Shown here: positions 1 to 7,359 of the stretch, in pieces
Numbering within the stretch: position 1 is the stretch's first letter
Layout: every line of letters begins with the position of its first letter
Assembly: GCA_905479595.1 (NCBI GenBank)
Contig: CAJQND010000005.1
Location: forward strand, 1-18,664
Length of the DNA stretch: 18,664 nt
Origin: an uncultured Hyphomicrobiales bacterium
Lineage (GTDB): Bacteria > Pseudomonadota > Alphaproteobacteria > Rhizobiales > CAJQND01
Direction: 5' to 3'
Position numbers and translations under genes: made by a program
The notes under the pieces: generated by a model
Told to the model about the DNA's origin: nothing
Database searches by the model: none
Seen by the model: only the letters and a program-made list of their open reading frames with translations

Positions 1-478
1 CTCCGGCGTACAAGCTGGCACCCTTGCCCCCACCCATGCGCGCAGCGAGCGAGCCGGTAACGATCACATTTCCCCCGGTTTCCAGCAGGTGCGGGATAGC
101 GGCAGAGCAACAATCCATGACGGATTTTACATTCAAATCCATCACTTCCCTGTAAAAAGCATCATCCAGTTCGGCCAAGCCATGCCTGGCGACCAATCCA
201 CCGGCATTGCACACAAGAATATCAATCCCGCCATAGGTTTTAACCACCGAGGAAATGAGATTAGTTACTTCTTCGCTGGCCCGCATGTCGGCCTGAAACA
301 CTTCAGATACACCACCGGCACTCGCAATATCAGTCTGCACAGAACGTGCTTCGTTTTCACTCGTTCCGTAGTGGATCGCAACTTTTGCTCCATGCGCGGC
401 AAAGCCCTTTGCGACAGCCGCACCGATACCGGTACTTGCTCCTGTTACCAAGACAACCTTATTGGCCAAATCCTTCAT
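1..478 (-). CDS. Short-chain dehydrogenase/reductase (SDR), C-terminus beyond the window
   Basis: This is a partial reading frame of 159 codons that leaves the window at base 1. The ATG at 478 follows a GAGGGG ribosome site 6 nt upstream. The start of a classical SDR is visible: TGASTGIG cofactor motif near residues 13-20, NAGG near residue 87, catalytic Ser143 in a VTGS context, and Tyr157 in LYAG. The catalytic Lys, expected four residues after Tyr, falls just outside the window. The family reduces carbonyls or oxidises alcohols with NAD(P)(H) in the cytoplasm. The gene is last in a minus-strand run TRAP P-Q-M, gntR, SDR, with 88 bp between gntR and this start, so it probably acts on the compound that TRAP system imports or on a product of it. 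The substrate cannot be read from the sequence. Confidence 0.9.
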   Translation of the reverse strand, partial: MKDLANKVVLVTGASTGIGAAVAKGFAAHGAKVAIHYGTSENEARSVQTDIASAGGVSEVFQADMRASEEVTNLISSVVKTYGGIDILVCNAGGLVARHGLAELDDAFYREVMDLNVKSVMDCCSAAIPHLLETGGNVIVTGSLAARMGGGKGASLYAG

Positions 479-566
479 CACAACCCCTCATGCGTTTGTT
501 TCAATTTTCGGTTTAAACTCTTATGCATGACAGCCAAAATCCGATGCACCATCAAACACTATGTAT

Positions 567-1283
567 TTATTGATCTCTCAGGCGGTCTGTTACGCGTTGG
601 CGAGCACGGTGAATGTGGTAGCGCATTGCCAAATCTGCGCCGGAGATATCGCGTGTCGCGATCGCAGTGAAAATGGCGCGGTGCTCTTCACAGACTTTCT
701 GTATCCGGTCTGGGGACCCAGCCTGGGTAATTTTCAAATTGACCTGGATCGCCGAAATTATTGCTGAATTCAGCGATGCCAGAATACTGACAAAAAAATC
801 ATTTCCCGTTGCTTTTGCAACAGCGAGATGAAAAGCAAAATCTGCTTTGTCTGCGATCGCCTCTGTGTTCAACACTTTTTCCAGCTCAACAAGACTTTGT
901 TCAATCCGGTTAATGTCGTCATCGTTTGCCCGTTGCGCCGCCAATCCTGCGGCAGCACCTTCAAACGGCAACCGGGCTTCAAAACACCTGAGCAATCCGG
1001 CGACATCAGATGGTTGAGCGAACTTTATAAGGCCTTCAGGAGGGCGCGCTTTGACAAATGAACCGGCACCCTGGCGCGAATAAACCAAACCGTCAGCTTG
1101 CAACCGCAGGAGCGCTTCGCGAATAACCGGTCTTGAAACGTTGAAGGTTCGCGAAATTTCATTTTCAGACGGAAGTTTATCGCCTTCCACCAATTCACCG
1201 GCGACAATTTTTTCAAGCAACTGGCCATATAACTGATCGGCCAGGCGTTCGCGTTTTCGAATATCAAGTTTCAAATCAACCAT
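567..1283 (-). CDS. FadR-subfamily GntR transcriptional regulator (FCD domain)
   Basis: This is a 238-residue repressor-type protein. The N-terminal winged helix-turn-helix spans about residues 15-77, with LPSE, the NVSRPVIREAL recognition region and the QGAGSFV wing. The C-terminal helical FCD ligand domain keeps the usual metal ligands Asp148, His152, His201 and His223. I chose the ATG at 1283 because a GGTGGA ribosome site lies 8 nt upstream and the start is only 4 bp after the large-permease stop; a longer in-frame start at 1355 lies inside the permease gene. Co-transcription behind TRAP P-Q-M suggests it senses the imported acid or a metabolite and controls the operon. The palindrome at 4290-4300 fits the TNGT-N3-ACNA consensus of this subfamily and is its best candidate operator. 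The ligand is unknown. Confidence 0.93.
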   Translation of the reverse strand: MVDLKLDIRKRERLADQLYGQLLEKIVAGELVEGDKLPSENEISRTFNVSRPVIREALLRLQADGLVYSRQGAGSFVKARPPEGLIKFAQPSDVAGLLRCFEARLPFEGAAAGLAAQRANDDDINRIEQSLVELEKVLNTEAIADKADFAFHLAVAKATGNDFFVSILASLNSAIISAIQVNLKITQAGSPDRIQKVCEEHRAIFTAIATRDISGADLAMRYHIHRARQRVTDRLRDQ

Positions 1284-1287
1284 GTGT

Positions 1288-2571
1288 CTAATCCACCAGA
1301 AGATTTGGCAATGTGAGCGAAATCGCTGGCACAAATGAAGTGAGAAGAAGGGCAATCAAAATTGCTGCGTAGAACGGCCATATCGTACGTACCGCCCGCT
1401 CAATGGGTACATTACCGACGGCACAACCTACAAACAGACATGCCCCAACCGGCGGTGTGCATAGCCCAAGTCCCAAATTCATCATCAATATCATGCCAAA
1501 TTGCAAAGGATCTATGCCGATCATTTGGGCGACAGGCAAAAAGATAGGCGTGCAAATCAAAATCAACGCCGCCATATCCATGATCATGCCCAAAACAAGC
1601 AACATGACATTGATCATAAGCAAGATCACGATCGGCTTGTCTGAGATACCAAGCAACAAATCAATCATTTTTGATGGCACTTGGAAAAAGGTAAGCATAT
1701 AGGCAAAAGCCGCAGAGCAGGCGACCAGGATCATAACCATTGAGGTTGTGCGTACAGAATTCACCACCGCGATTTTGAAACTTTCCCAGCTCAATGCGCG
1801 ATACACGAAAATTGTTACGAGAAGCGCATAAATCGCGCCAAATGCCCCGGATTCAGTGACGGTAAAGACACCACTGAGAACGCCTCCAACGATAATCACT
1901 GCAGTAAACAAACCCGGCAAAGCCATGAAAAAATTTATTATAAGTGCCTGGAACCCGGGGAAAACTTCGGATTTGTAGCCACGTCGGACAGCGACAACAT
2001 ATGCCACAATTGCCAAGCAAATACACATGACAACGCCAGGAACGACACCGGCCAAAAACAGTTTTGAAATCGACACGCCACCGCCAGCGGCTACGGCAAA
2101 AAGGATCATATTGTGGCTTGGTGGAATCATGATTCCAGCGATGGATGACGTGACGGTCACGTTTACCGCGTAGTCATCGTCATAGCCTTTTTCTTTCATC
2201 ACAGGAATCAGGATTGACCCTAGCGCCGAAATGTCCGCAACAGCAGAACCCGAAATGCCACCGAAAAGCATTGACGAAAAAACATTGACGATTCCCAAGC
2301 CCCCACGCATTGCACCGACCGCAGCAGATGCCAATTTCACGAGCCGGATTGCGATGCCACCGTGGAACATTAGTTCGCCGGCAAAAATGAAAAACGGAAT
2401 GGCCATTAGAGAGAAAATGTTGATGCCCGAGACGATGCGCTGAAAGGCGATTATCAGCGGCAACCCCTCGTATAAAAAAGCGGATGTAGCTGCAATGCCA
2501 AGTGCGAACGCGACCGGAATACCGATAACGACACAAATCGCGAATATCCCAAGCAGTATGAGCAGCCCCAT
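1288..2571 (-). CDS. TRAP transporter large permease (DctM-type), 427 aa
   Basis: This inner-membrane protein is the sodium- or proton-coupled channel subunit of a tripartite ATP-independent periplasmic transporter. It has the usual DctM length and about a dozen hydrophobic segments. Family signatures are visible, including a GGISGSAVAD segment in the first half, IPPSHNMILFA, and LCTPPVGACLF in the second half. The start lies 16 bp after the small-permease stop, with an AAGG ribosome site about 8 nt upstream, and the stop is 4 bp before the regulator start, so the genes form one tight operon. It should pair with the small permease at 2588-3106 and the binding protein at 3200-4186. Substrate specificity resides mainly in the binding protein and is not readable here. 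Confidence 0.96.
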   Translation of the reverse strand: MGLLILLGIFAICVVIGIPVAFALGIAATSAFLYEGLPLIIAFQRIVSGINIFSLMAIPFFIFAGELMFHGGIAIRLVKLASAAVGAMRGGLGIVNVFSSMLFGGISGSAVADISALGSILIPVMKEKGYDDDYAVNVTVTSSIAGIMIPPSHNMILFAVAAGGGVSISKLFLAGVVPGVVMCICLAIVAYVVAVRRGYKSEVFPGFQALIINFFMALPGLFTAVIIVGGVLSGVFTVTESGAFGAIYALLVTIFVYRALSWESFKIAVVNSVRTTSMVMILVACSAAFAYMLTFFQVPSKMIDLLLGISDKPIVILLMINVMLLVLGMIMDMAALILICTPIFLPVAQMIGIDPLQFGMILMMNLGLGLCTPPVGACLFVGCAVGNVPIERAVRTIWPFYAAILIALLLTSFVPAISLTLPNLLVD

Positions 2572-2587
2572 AAGAATGACCTTCGTG

Positions 2588-3106
2588 CTAATCAGCCAAT
2601 TCCGGCGTTTTCCCGGAATTTTTGAAAAAGTGAATGAGATGGCCGATTGAATAAAGCAGGGTAAATGCCCCGCACAGCGTGATCGGAATTGCCCGCAAGC
2701 CTTCAGGAATATTTATCAGCGGTATTTCCGTGCCCCATTTGAACACTACAAGTTTATAGCTGTAGAACATCATCACGGCGCCAAAACAGCCAACGATGAT
2801 ATGCGAAACAAGCTCAAACGCCCGTCGCAGCGGACGCGGACTAATGTCGCGAAAATACGACACACCGAGATGTGTTTGCTGATAAATTCCAACTGAAGCG
2901 CCGATAAAGGCTATCAACATCACCAAAAGCAGTGAAACCTGTTCGACCCACGTTGGCGTTGAGTTCAGGACATAACGTCCAAAAACCAACCACCCGAAGA
3001 TAACTGTGAGAACAACCAGCGCAATCCCTGTTACAACGATGCTCACCTTACAAATGAGATCAAGTAACCGATCATATACTGACTTGGTTCCAGTTGGATT
3101 TTCCAT
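2588..3106 (-). CDS. TRAP transporter small permease (DctQ-type), 172 aa
   Basis: This four-helix membrane subunit joins the large permease in TRAP transporters. Hydrophobic segments lie near residues 19-42, 55-75, 97-119 and 137-158. The family pattern FGRYVLNSTPTWVEQVS follows the first helix, with the conserved Trp and Glu. The length of 172 is normal. The ATG at 3106 has a close GAGG ahead of it. The gene is separated from the binding-protein gene by a 93-bp spacer containing an inverted repeat (3125-3185), and is followed 16 bp later by the large permease. It is the small subunit of the first TRAP system only; a second, longer DctQ occurs at 10891-11688. Confidence 0.94.
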   Translation of the reverse strand: MENPTGTKSVYDRLLDLICKVSIVVTGIALVVLTVIFGWLVFGRYVLNSTPTWVEQVSLLLVMLIAFIGASVGIYQQTHLGVSYFRDISPRPLRRAFELVSHIIVGCFGAVMMFYSYKLVVFKWGTEIPLINIPEGLRAIPITLCGAFTLLYSIGHLIHFFKNSGKTPELAD

Positions 3107-3124
3107 TGCCTCGTATCTTTAAAA

Positions 3125-3185
3125 ACTGGCACCCGGACCCCAGCTAAGAGCAATTGTCGCCCATGCTGGTTCCCAGAGTGCCAGT
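3125..3185 (-). promoter_or_regulatory. Stem-loop in the binding-protein / small-permease spacer
   Basis: An 8-bp perfect inverted repeat, ACTGGCAC at 3125-3132 and GTGCCAGT at 3178-3185, encloses a 45-nt loop that itself holds CCAGC (3140-3144) and GCTGG (3165-3169). No run of T follows it on the minus strand, so it does not look like a complete intrinsic terminator. TRAP operons often make much more binding protein than permease. A hairpin protecting the 3' end of the binding-protein message, or a partial terminator, would give that ratio. The role is inferred. Confidence 0.45.
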
Positions 3186-3199
3186 GATTGAGAGGAAGC

Positions 3200-4186
3200 T
3201 TACTTGGTGTTTTTGATCAATGCGACCAGCGGTTTAATATCCGGGTTATCGGTCAGATATTTGTCATAAACCGGCTGCATCGCATCTTGGAATGCTGCCT
3301 TGTCCGGAATCTCGTTGAATTTCACGCCCGCCGCCATGACTTTTTCACGGCTGGAAGCGGCTCGCTTTGCCCAAAGTTCGCGTTGTAGCACTGCGGATTC
3401 TCTGGCGGCATCACGAACAATCTTCTGGTCAGCAGCACTGAGCTTTTCAAAAGCTGCCGTATTCATGCAAACACATTCCGGAATAATGAGATGCTGGGAT
3501 AATGAGTAAAATCCAGCAACTTCAAAGTGGCCCGTTGATTCATAAGACGGCCAGTTATTTTCTGCACCATCGACCACGCCAGTTTTCAGCGATGAGTAAA
3601 CTTCCGAAAACGCCATTGGCGACGGATTGCCTTTCAACGCTGAGATCATGCCAGAGTACAAGTCATTGTTCATGACCCGCACTTTCATGCCTTCAACATC
3701 AGACGGCTTCATGATTGGTTTTTTGGAATTGTAGAATGAGCGTGCGCCAGCATCATACCAAGCGAGCGCGACCAGGCCTTTTTTTGCCATTCCGGCGCTT
3801 ATTTTATCCCCTGCCTCACCATCAAGGGCGCGGTGCATATGCTCCATATCCCGGAACACAAATGGCAGAGAGACGACATTGGCTTCTGCTGCAACCGGAC
3901 CGATTGGACCCAGGTTAAAATTACCAATTTCAAGACCACCTATCCGCACCTGCTCGATTGCGTCTGGCTGCGTACCAAGAGTTCCTGAATGGAACATCTT
4001 GAGTGTAATCTTGCCGCCCGATTTTTCCTTCAACAGATCAGCAAATTTATCCATTGCAACTGTATTGGGATAATCTGGTTTATGGATGTTCCAGCCGCGC
4101 CATTCTGCGGCGTTCGCACTTAGCGGAAGCCCTGCGGCAAATGCCACAATCGCCGCTGCACAGACGGTTTTCTTTAGGTTCAACAT
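3200..4186 (-). CDS. TRAP transporter substrate-binding protein (DctP-type), 328 aa
   Basis: This periplasmic protein captures an organic acid and delivers it to the permease pair encoded downstream. A clear Sec signal peptide (lysines at 5-6, hydrophobic core, SANA then AEW) predicts cleavage near residues 26-27. The mature protein has the DctP fold, including a conserved Arg170 in GMKVRVMNN that normally pairs with the substrate carboxylate, plus Arg149 and the GAENNWPSY segment near 207-215. The ATG has an AGGGAGA ribosome site 8 nt upstream. Genes for a LigI/galactarolactone-isomerase-like enzyme and an RraA-like protein stand divergently beside it. A sugar-derived acid or lactone acid is therefore a reasonable guess for the ligand, but it is not shown by the sequence. 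Confidence 0.95.
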   Translation of the reverse strand: MLNLKKTVCAAAIVAFAAGLPLSANAAEWRGWNIHKPDYPNTVAMDKFADLLKEKSGGKITLKMFHSGTLGTQPDAIEQVRIGGLEIGNFNLGPIGPVAAEANVVSLPFVFRDMEHMHRALDGEAGDKISAGMAKKGLVALAWYDAGARSFYNSKKPIMKPSDVEGMKVRVMNNDLYSGMISALKGNPSPMAFSEVYSSLKTGVVDGAENNWPSYESTGHFEVAGFYSLSQHLIIPECVCMNTAAFEKLSAADQKIVRDAARESAVLQRELWAKRAASSREKVMAAGVKFNEIPDKAAFQDAMQPVYDKYLTDNPDIKPLVALIKNTK

Positions 4187-4257
4187 AATTATTCTCCCTA
4201 TGTTTCAAATCCACTTGTGAATTTTTTAGATACTCGTGACGTCTTTTTGCACCACCG

Positions 4258-4287
4258 AGCATATGTTCATTTCAGAACCATTGCCAA
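4258..4287 (-). promoter_or_regulatory. Predicted sigma70-like promoter of the first TRAP operon
   Basis: On the minus strand a -35 box TTGGCA (4282-4287, five of six consensus bases) and a -10 box TATGCT (4258-4263, four of six) are separated by 18 bp. Transcription would start near 4251, leaving a leader of about 65 nt before the binding-protein ATG at 4186. Confidence 0.4.
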
Positions 4288-4289
4288 AC

Positions 4290-4300
4290 TTGTATTACAA
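4290..4300. promoter_or_regulatory. Candidate GntR/FadR-type operator TTGTATTACAA
   Basis: This is a perfect 5-1-5 palindrome, TTGTA-T-TACAA, and it fits the TNGT-N3-ACNA consensus known for the FadR subfamily. It ends 2 bp upstream of the predicted -35 box of the TRAP operon. The regulator encoded at 567-1283 in that operon is the natural candidate to bind it. Binding is inferred. Confidence 0.5.
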
Positions 4301-4605
4301 CATGTCTGATTGGTAAAAATTTGTCAATAATAATTTGAAATTGAAAAAACATAATAAAATCAATGAATAATATTTATAAACTTTCTACTTCATCATAAGA
4401 GATGCAAAATTTGTAAGAATTTTTTTTCACTTGTAAAATAAGTTGTATTCCAGTTAATGTGAATTTGTTGTGCTTCCATCTGCGCTGCCTGACACTGAAC
4501 ACAAACCAACCGAACGAACACGTTGGCCTGATAAAGCAGCAGATGGCGCTTGAAACAAAACTCAACTGCGCAATAGATGCGCATTTACTTTGCGGGACCA
4601 AATTT

Positions 4606-5472
4606 ATGAGCCCATTTGTTCGGCCACCTGGATGTTCAGCGCCTCATTTTGCTGTGCCCGCAGGTACAATCGATACACATATGCACATTATCTCCGCGGG
4701 CTATGAGCAGAACCCGGTTCTTCATCCACATGCGCTTGCCTCAGTTGAAAACTACGCTGAAATTCAAAAACAACTTGGCATTAAACGCGCTGTTGTCGTG
4801 CAACCCAATATCTTTCAATTCGACAACAGCTGCCTTGAGCACGCCCTTGGCGTCCTGGGAAAAAATGCGCGAGGCGTGGCAGTTGTAACGCCTGAGGTTG
4901 AAGACGGTGAACTTGAGCGCCTGCACAATCTCGGAGTTCGCGGTGCCCGGATTATGGATATAGGTCCCGGCGCAGTCGGCAGTTCTGATTTACGCGCCGT
5001 CAGCGAGCGCATCGCCCCGCGGGGGTGGCATCCCATCATCCAGTTTAATGGCTGCGAAATTGATGACTACACTTCACTTCTGTCGGAGATGAAGGGTCCT
5101 TTTGTGATTGACCATGCCGGTAAATTCATGCCGCCGGTGGGGCCTGAAAGCACAGAGTTTTCTAGCTTGCTAAAACTGATTGATCGCGGCAATTGCTACG
5201 TTAAGTTATCGGCTTGTTACGAAACTTCAAAAATTGGGCCACCCGGCTATCAGGATGTCGGAGCGCTAAGTAAAGCCCTTGCCGCCCATGCGCCTGAACG
5301 CATGCTATGGGCGTCAAATTGGCCACATGTTAGCGCAAATGCACAAACATACCCTGATGACGGTGTTTTGCTTGACCTGCTTTTGGAGTGGGTTGCAACC
5401 GAAGATGATCGAAAGAAAATCCTGGAAGAAAACGCAGCTGAATTATACGACTTTGAACCTCTTGCCGGTTAG
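4606..5472 (+). CDS. Amidohydrolase-superfamily protein, LigI / galactarolactone isomerase-like
   Basis: This is a 288-residue TIM-barrel protein of the COG3618 type. Asp23, His25 and His27 form the IDTHMHI motif at strand 1, His170 lies in VIDHAGKF, and the strand-8 motif is WASNWPH at 235-241. In LigI, which hydrolyses 2-pyrone-4,6-dicarboxylate, the strand-8 residue is the catalytic Asp; here it is Asn238. The related galactarolactone isomerase (GLI) of Agrobacterium is reported to isomerise 1,5- to 1,4-lactones because it lacks LigI's general base, so an isomerase or other non-hydrolytic lactone enzyme is plausible. I chose the ATG at 4606 for a GCGGGA ribosome site and normal family N-terminus; the frame extends upstream to 4459 without family support. 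The gene lies 38 bp ahead of an RraA-like gene, probably in one transcript. Confidence 0.85.
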   Translation: MSPFVRPPGCSAPHFAVPAGTIDTHMHIISAGYEQNPVLHPHALASVENYAEIQKQLGIKRAVVVQPNIFQFDNSCLEHALGVLGKNARGVAVVTPEVEDGELERLHNLGVRGARIMDIGPGAVGSSDLRAVSERIAPRGWHPIIQFNGCEIDDYTSLLSEMKGPFVIDHAGKFMPPVGPESTEFSSLLKLIDRGNCYVKLSACYETSKIGPPGYQDVGALSKALAAHAPERMLWASNWPHVSANAQTYPDDGVLLDLLLEWVATEDDRKKILEENAAELYDFEPLAG

Positions 5473-5510
5473 AACCCCGGCAAACTGAAATAAGTACTTG
5501 GAGAACCAGA

Positions 5511-6236
5511 ATGACGACCGGCAAACTGCGCCCTGAAACCCGCGAACGCCTAATGGCCGTAAGCGCTGCAACCCTGTGCACAGCCTTGTTTAAACAGGGA
5601 CTGCGCAACCAGTTTATTCAAGACGTGCGACCACTTGCACAATACGCCGAAAACATGGTGGGTCTTGCATATACCTTGCGCTACATTCCAGCGCGCGAAG
5701 ACTTAAACACAATCTCTGTTTTCCAGGATGCAACCCATCCACAAAGGGTCGGCGTGGAAGAGTGTCCGTCTGAACACGTCATGGTCATCGACAGCCGCAA
5801 AGATCCACGTGCTGCCTCTGCAGGGTCCATACTTGTTGCAAGAATGATGATGCGCGGGGTTGCCGGCGTCATTACGGATGGCGGGTTCAGAGACACCCCT
5901 GAAATTGCTGGAATGAACATTCCCTGTTACCACAACCGGCCAGCAGCACCCACCAACCTAACGCAACACCAGGCCATTGAGCTGAACGGTCCAATTGGCT
6001 GCGGAGACGTTGCCGTTTTTCCAGGAGATGTGCTTGTTGGCGACAATGAAGGTGTCGTGGTCATTCCCAACCACATGGCAGATGATATCGCCCACGAAGC
6101 TACTGAAATGACAGCTTTCGAAGACTTTGTTGCCGAAAAAGTGGCCGAAGGTGACGGGATAATTGGTCTTTATCCTGCGACAACTGAAAAAACCAGGGAC
6201 GAGTTTGCCGCCTGGCGGAAGAAAAATTCGCGCTAG
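5511..6236 (+). CDS. RraA-family protein, HMG/CHA aldolase-like, 241 aa
   Basis: Members of this fold include the RNase E inhibitor RraA and class II pyruvate aldolases such as 4-hydroxy-4-methyl-2-oxoglutarate / 4-carboxy-4-hydroxy-2-oxoadipate aldolase. The catalytic signature is intact: a GSILVARMMMRGVAGV lead-in, then ITDGGFRD with Arg127 and Asp128, followed by PGDVLVGDNEGVVVIP near the metal site. That favours an enzyme over a pure RNase E regulator, and 241 residues is well above the roughly 160 of E. coli RraA. A GGAGA ribosome site lies 6 nt before the ATG. It probably shares a transcript with the lactone enzyme upstream, a pairing reminiscent of the LigI plus CHA-aldolase steps of protocatechuate 4,5-cleavage but without a hydratase in view. 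The natural substrate is unknown; a 2-oxo-acid aldol or oxaloacetate-type decarboxylation is possible. Confidence 0.85.
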   Translation: MTTGKLRPETRERLMAVSAATLCTALFKQGLRNQFIQDVRPLAQYAENMVGLAYTLRYIPAREDLNTISVFQDATHPQRVGVEECPSEHVMVIDSRKDPRAASAGSILVARMMMRGVAGVITDGGFRDTPEIAGMNIPCYHNRPAAPTNLTQHQAIELNGPIGCGDVAVFPGDVLVGDNEGVVVIPNHMADDIAHEATEMTAFEDFVAEKVAEGDGIIGLYPATTEKTRDEFAAWRKKNSR

Positions 6237-6277
6237 TTCTGGAACAAACTATTGCGAAGCAAAGAAAATTTATTGGC

Positions 6278-7351
6278 TCACACGTTTCCAGAGAGATAAA
6301 CCGGTTTCTCCAGGTTAGCCGATTCCTTGACCGCCTCTATCACCTGGAGCGAACACAATCCTTCGAGGCCTGAGACAATAGGCGATACGCCGCAGGATAT
6401 GACGTCACAGAAATGAGCGATCTGGACATCAAGCGGGTCCTTCAAATCGACTGTGTATGCTTCGTGTTCAATCGGCTTCCACCAACTTGGTTGTTCACTT
6501 TGTGACCAGATCTTGCCACTTGGTATTTCGAGAGATCCACGCGTGCCGCCAATCAAATAACAGTTCTGCCGGGTTGCGGGATACGCGGGGTTTTCTTCCG
6601 CTGTCAGCTCCCAGCTCCACGGTGACACTATCGTGTCCGAGACGCTGATTGTTGCAAGAACTCCGTTGGCAAATTGAAGAACAATCGCAGCTGTGTCTTC
6701 AATTTCATGGCCCCGAATTGTATCGGACTGGATTGCCTGGACAGACTCAACCTCACCAAGCAGATATCTGAACAGGTCAATGTCGTGAATAAGGTTGATG
6801 AATATAGGCCCCGCGCCCGGCCTCGTGCGCCATGTGACATCAAAATAATCATCTGGTTTGTATAACCAGCACATCCCATGCGCAGCGACGATGTTTCCAA
6901 GTGCACCGCTTTCTATTCTTTCCTTTGCAGCCTGGATAATCGGGTTATGTCGGCGGTGGTGGCCAACGAGAATTGGAACGCCTGCCTTGTCGGCTTCATC
7001 AACAAGCCGTCGGGCAGAGCAGACATCGCCAGCAATTGGTTTTTCAACCAGTATGGGAAGGTTTGCGTGAATGCATTCCAAACCATTTTCAACATGGGCC
7101 TGGTTTGGTGTCGCAATAATGACACCATCGGGGCGCTCCCCGTCGAGCATCTGAGTAATACTGCCGTAGCTGACAATTTCGTGCTGCGATGCAAATTCTG
7201 CAGATTGTGGGTGTGGGTCAACAACGCACGCAACTTCCGCAATTTCTGATCTTGATATGGTCTCAACGTGGCGCTGACCGATAAGGCCAACACCAATGAC
7301 TGCGATGCGAATTGGCTTTTTAGAAATTTTTCCGCTCCTGATTTTACTCAA
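6278..7351 (-). CDS. Gfo/Idh/MocA-family NAD(P)-dependent oxidoreductase
   Basis: This cytoplasmic dehydrogenase belongs to the glucose-fructose oxidoreductase / inositol dehydrogenase family. The N-terminal Rossmann domain has GVGLIGQRH at 20-28 and Asp45 at the end of strand 2, which favours NAD. EKP is at 103-105, and the catalytic-domain segment GAGPIFINLIHDID carries His189 and Asp192. Its start is unusual. The TTG at 7351 (357 aa) has no ribosome site ahead of it and lies 8 bp after the idnD stop. Inside the frame an AGGAG (7335-7339) stands 7 nt before an in-frame ATT at 7325-7327 that would give 349 aa beginning ISKKPIRIAVIG. Co-transcription with idnD ties it to idonate or a related polyol/aldonate. 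The substrate is not identifiable. It converges on the RraA-like gene with 41 bp between stops. Confidence 0.92.
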   Translation of the reverse strand: MSKIRSGKISKKPIRIAVIGVGLIGQRHVETISRSEIAEVACVVDPHPQSAEFASQHEIVSYGSITQMLDGERPDGVIIATPNQAHVENGLECIHANLPILVEKPIAGDVCSARRLVDEADKAGVPILVGHHRRHNPIIQAAKERIESGALGNIVAAHGMCWLYKPDDYFDVTWRTRPGAGPIFINLIHDIDLFRYLLGEVESVQAIQSDTIRGHEIEDTAAIVLQFANGVLATISVSDTIVSPWSWELTAEENPAYPATRQNCYLIGGTRGSLEIPSGKIWSQSEQPSWWKPIEHEAYTVDLKDPLDVQIAHFCDVISCGVSPIVSGLEGLCSLQVIEAVKESANLEKPVYLSGNV

Positions 7352-7359
7352 CTGGAAGG

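Larger units (their letters stand above)
4187..4605. promoter_or_regulatory. AT-rich divergent control region between TRAP operon and lactonase-like operon
   Basis: This is 419 bp without a convincing gene. The stretch 4300-4450 is very AT-rich, with a run of eight T at 4420-4427. Besides the palindrome and promoter listed separately, the word TTGTA recurs in direct orientation at 4411-4415, 4431-4435 and 4443-4447. The first two copies are 20 bp apart, about two helical turns. These match the half-site of the 4290-4300 palindrome and could be weaker regulator contacts in front of the plus-strand genes. An open frame continues upstream of 4606 on the plus strand, but it has no ribosome site and no family similarity, so I treat it as non-coding. 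Confidence 0.5.

Noticed and set aside
89..670. 193-codon plus-strand frame over the start of the window
   Set aside because: It runs antisense to the SDR gene, whose cofactor and catalytic motifs are clear on the minus strand, and overlaps the end of the GntR gene. Its translation is Cys- and His-rich with no domain.
4459..4605. Upstream extension of the LigI/GLI-like reading frame by 49 codons
   Set aside because: It has no ribosome site at 4459, an AT-rich low-complexity composition and no family similarity. The ATG at 4606 has a GCGGGA site and gives the normal N-terminus.
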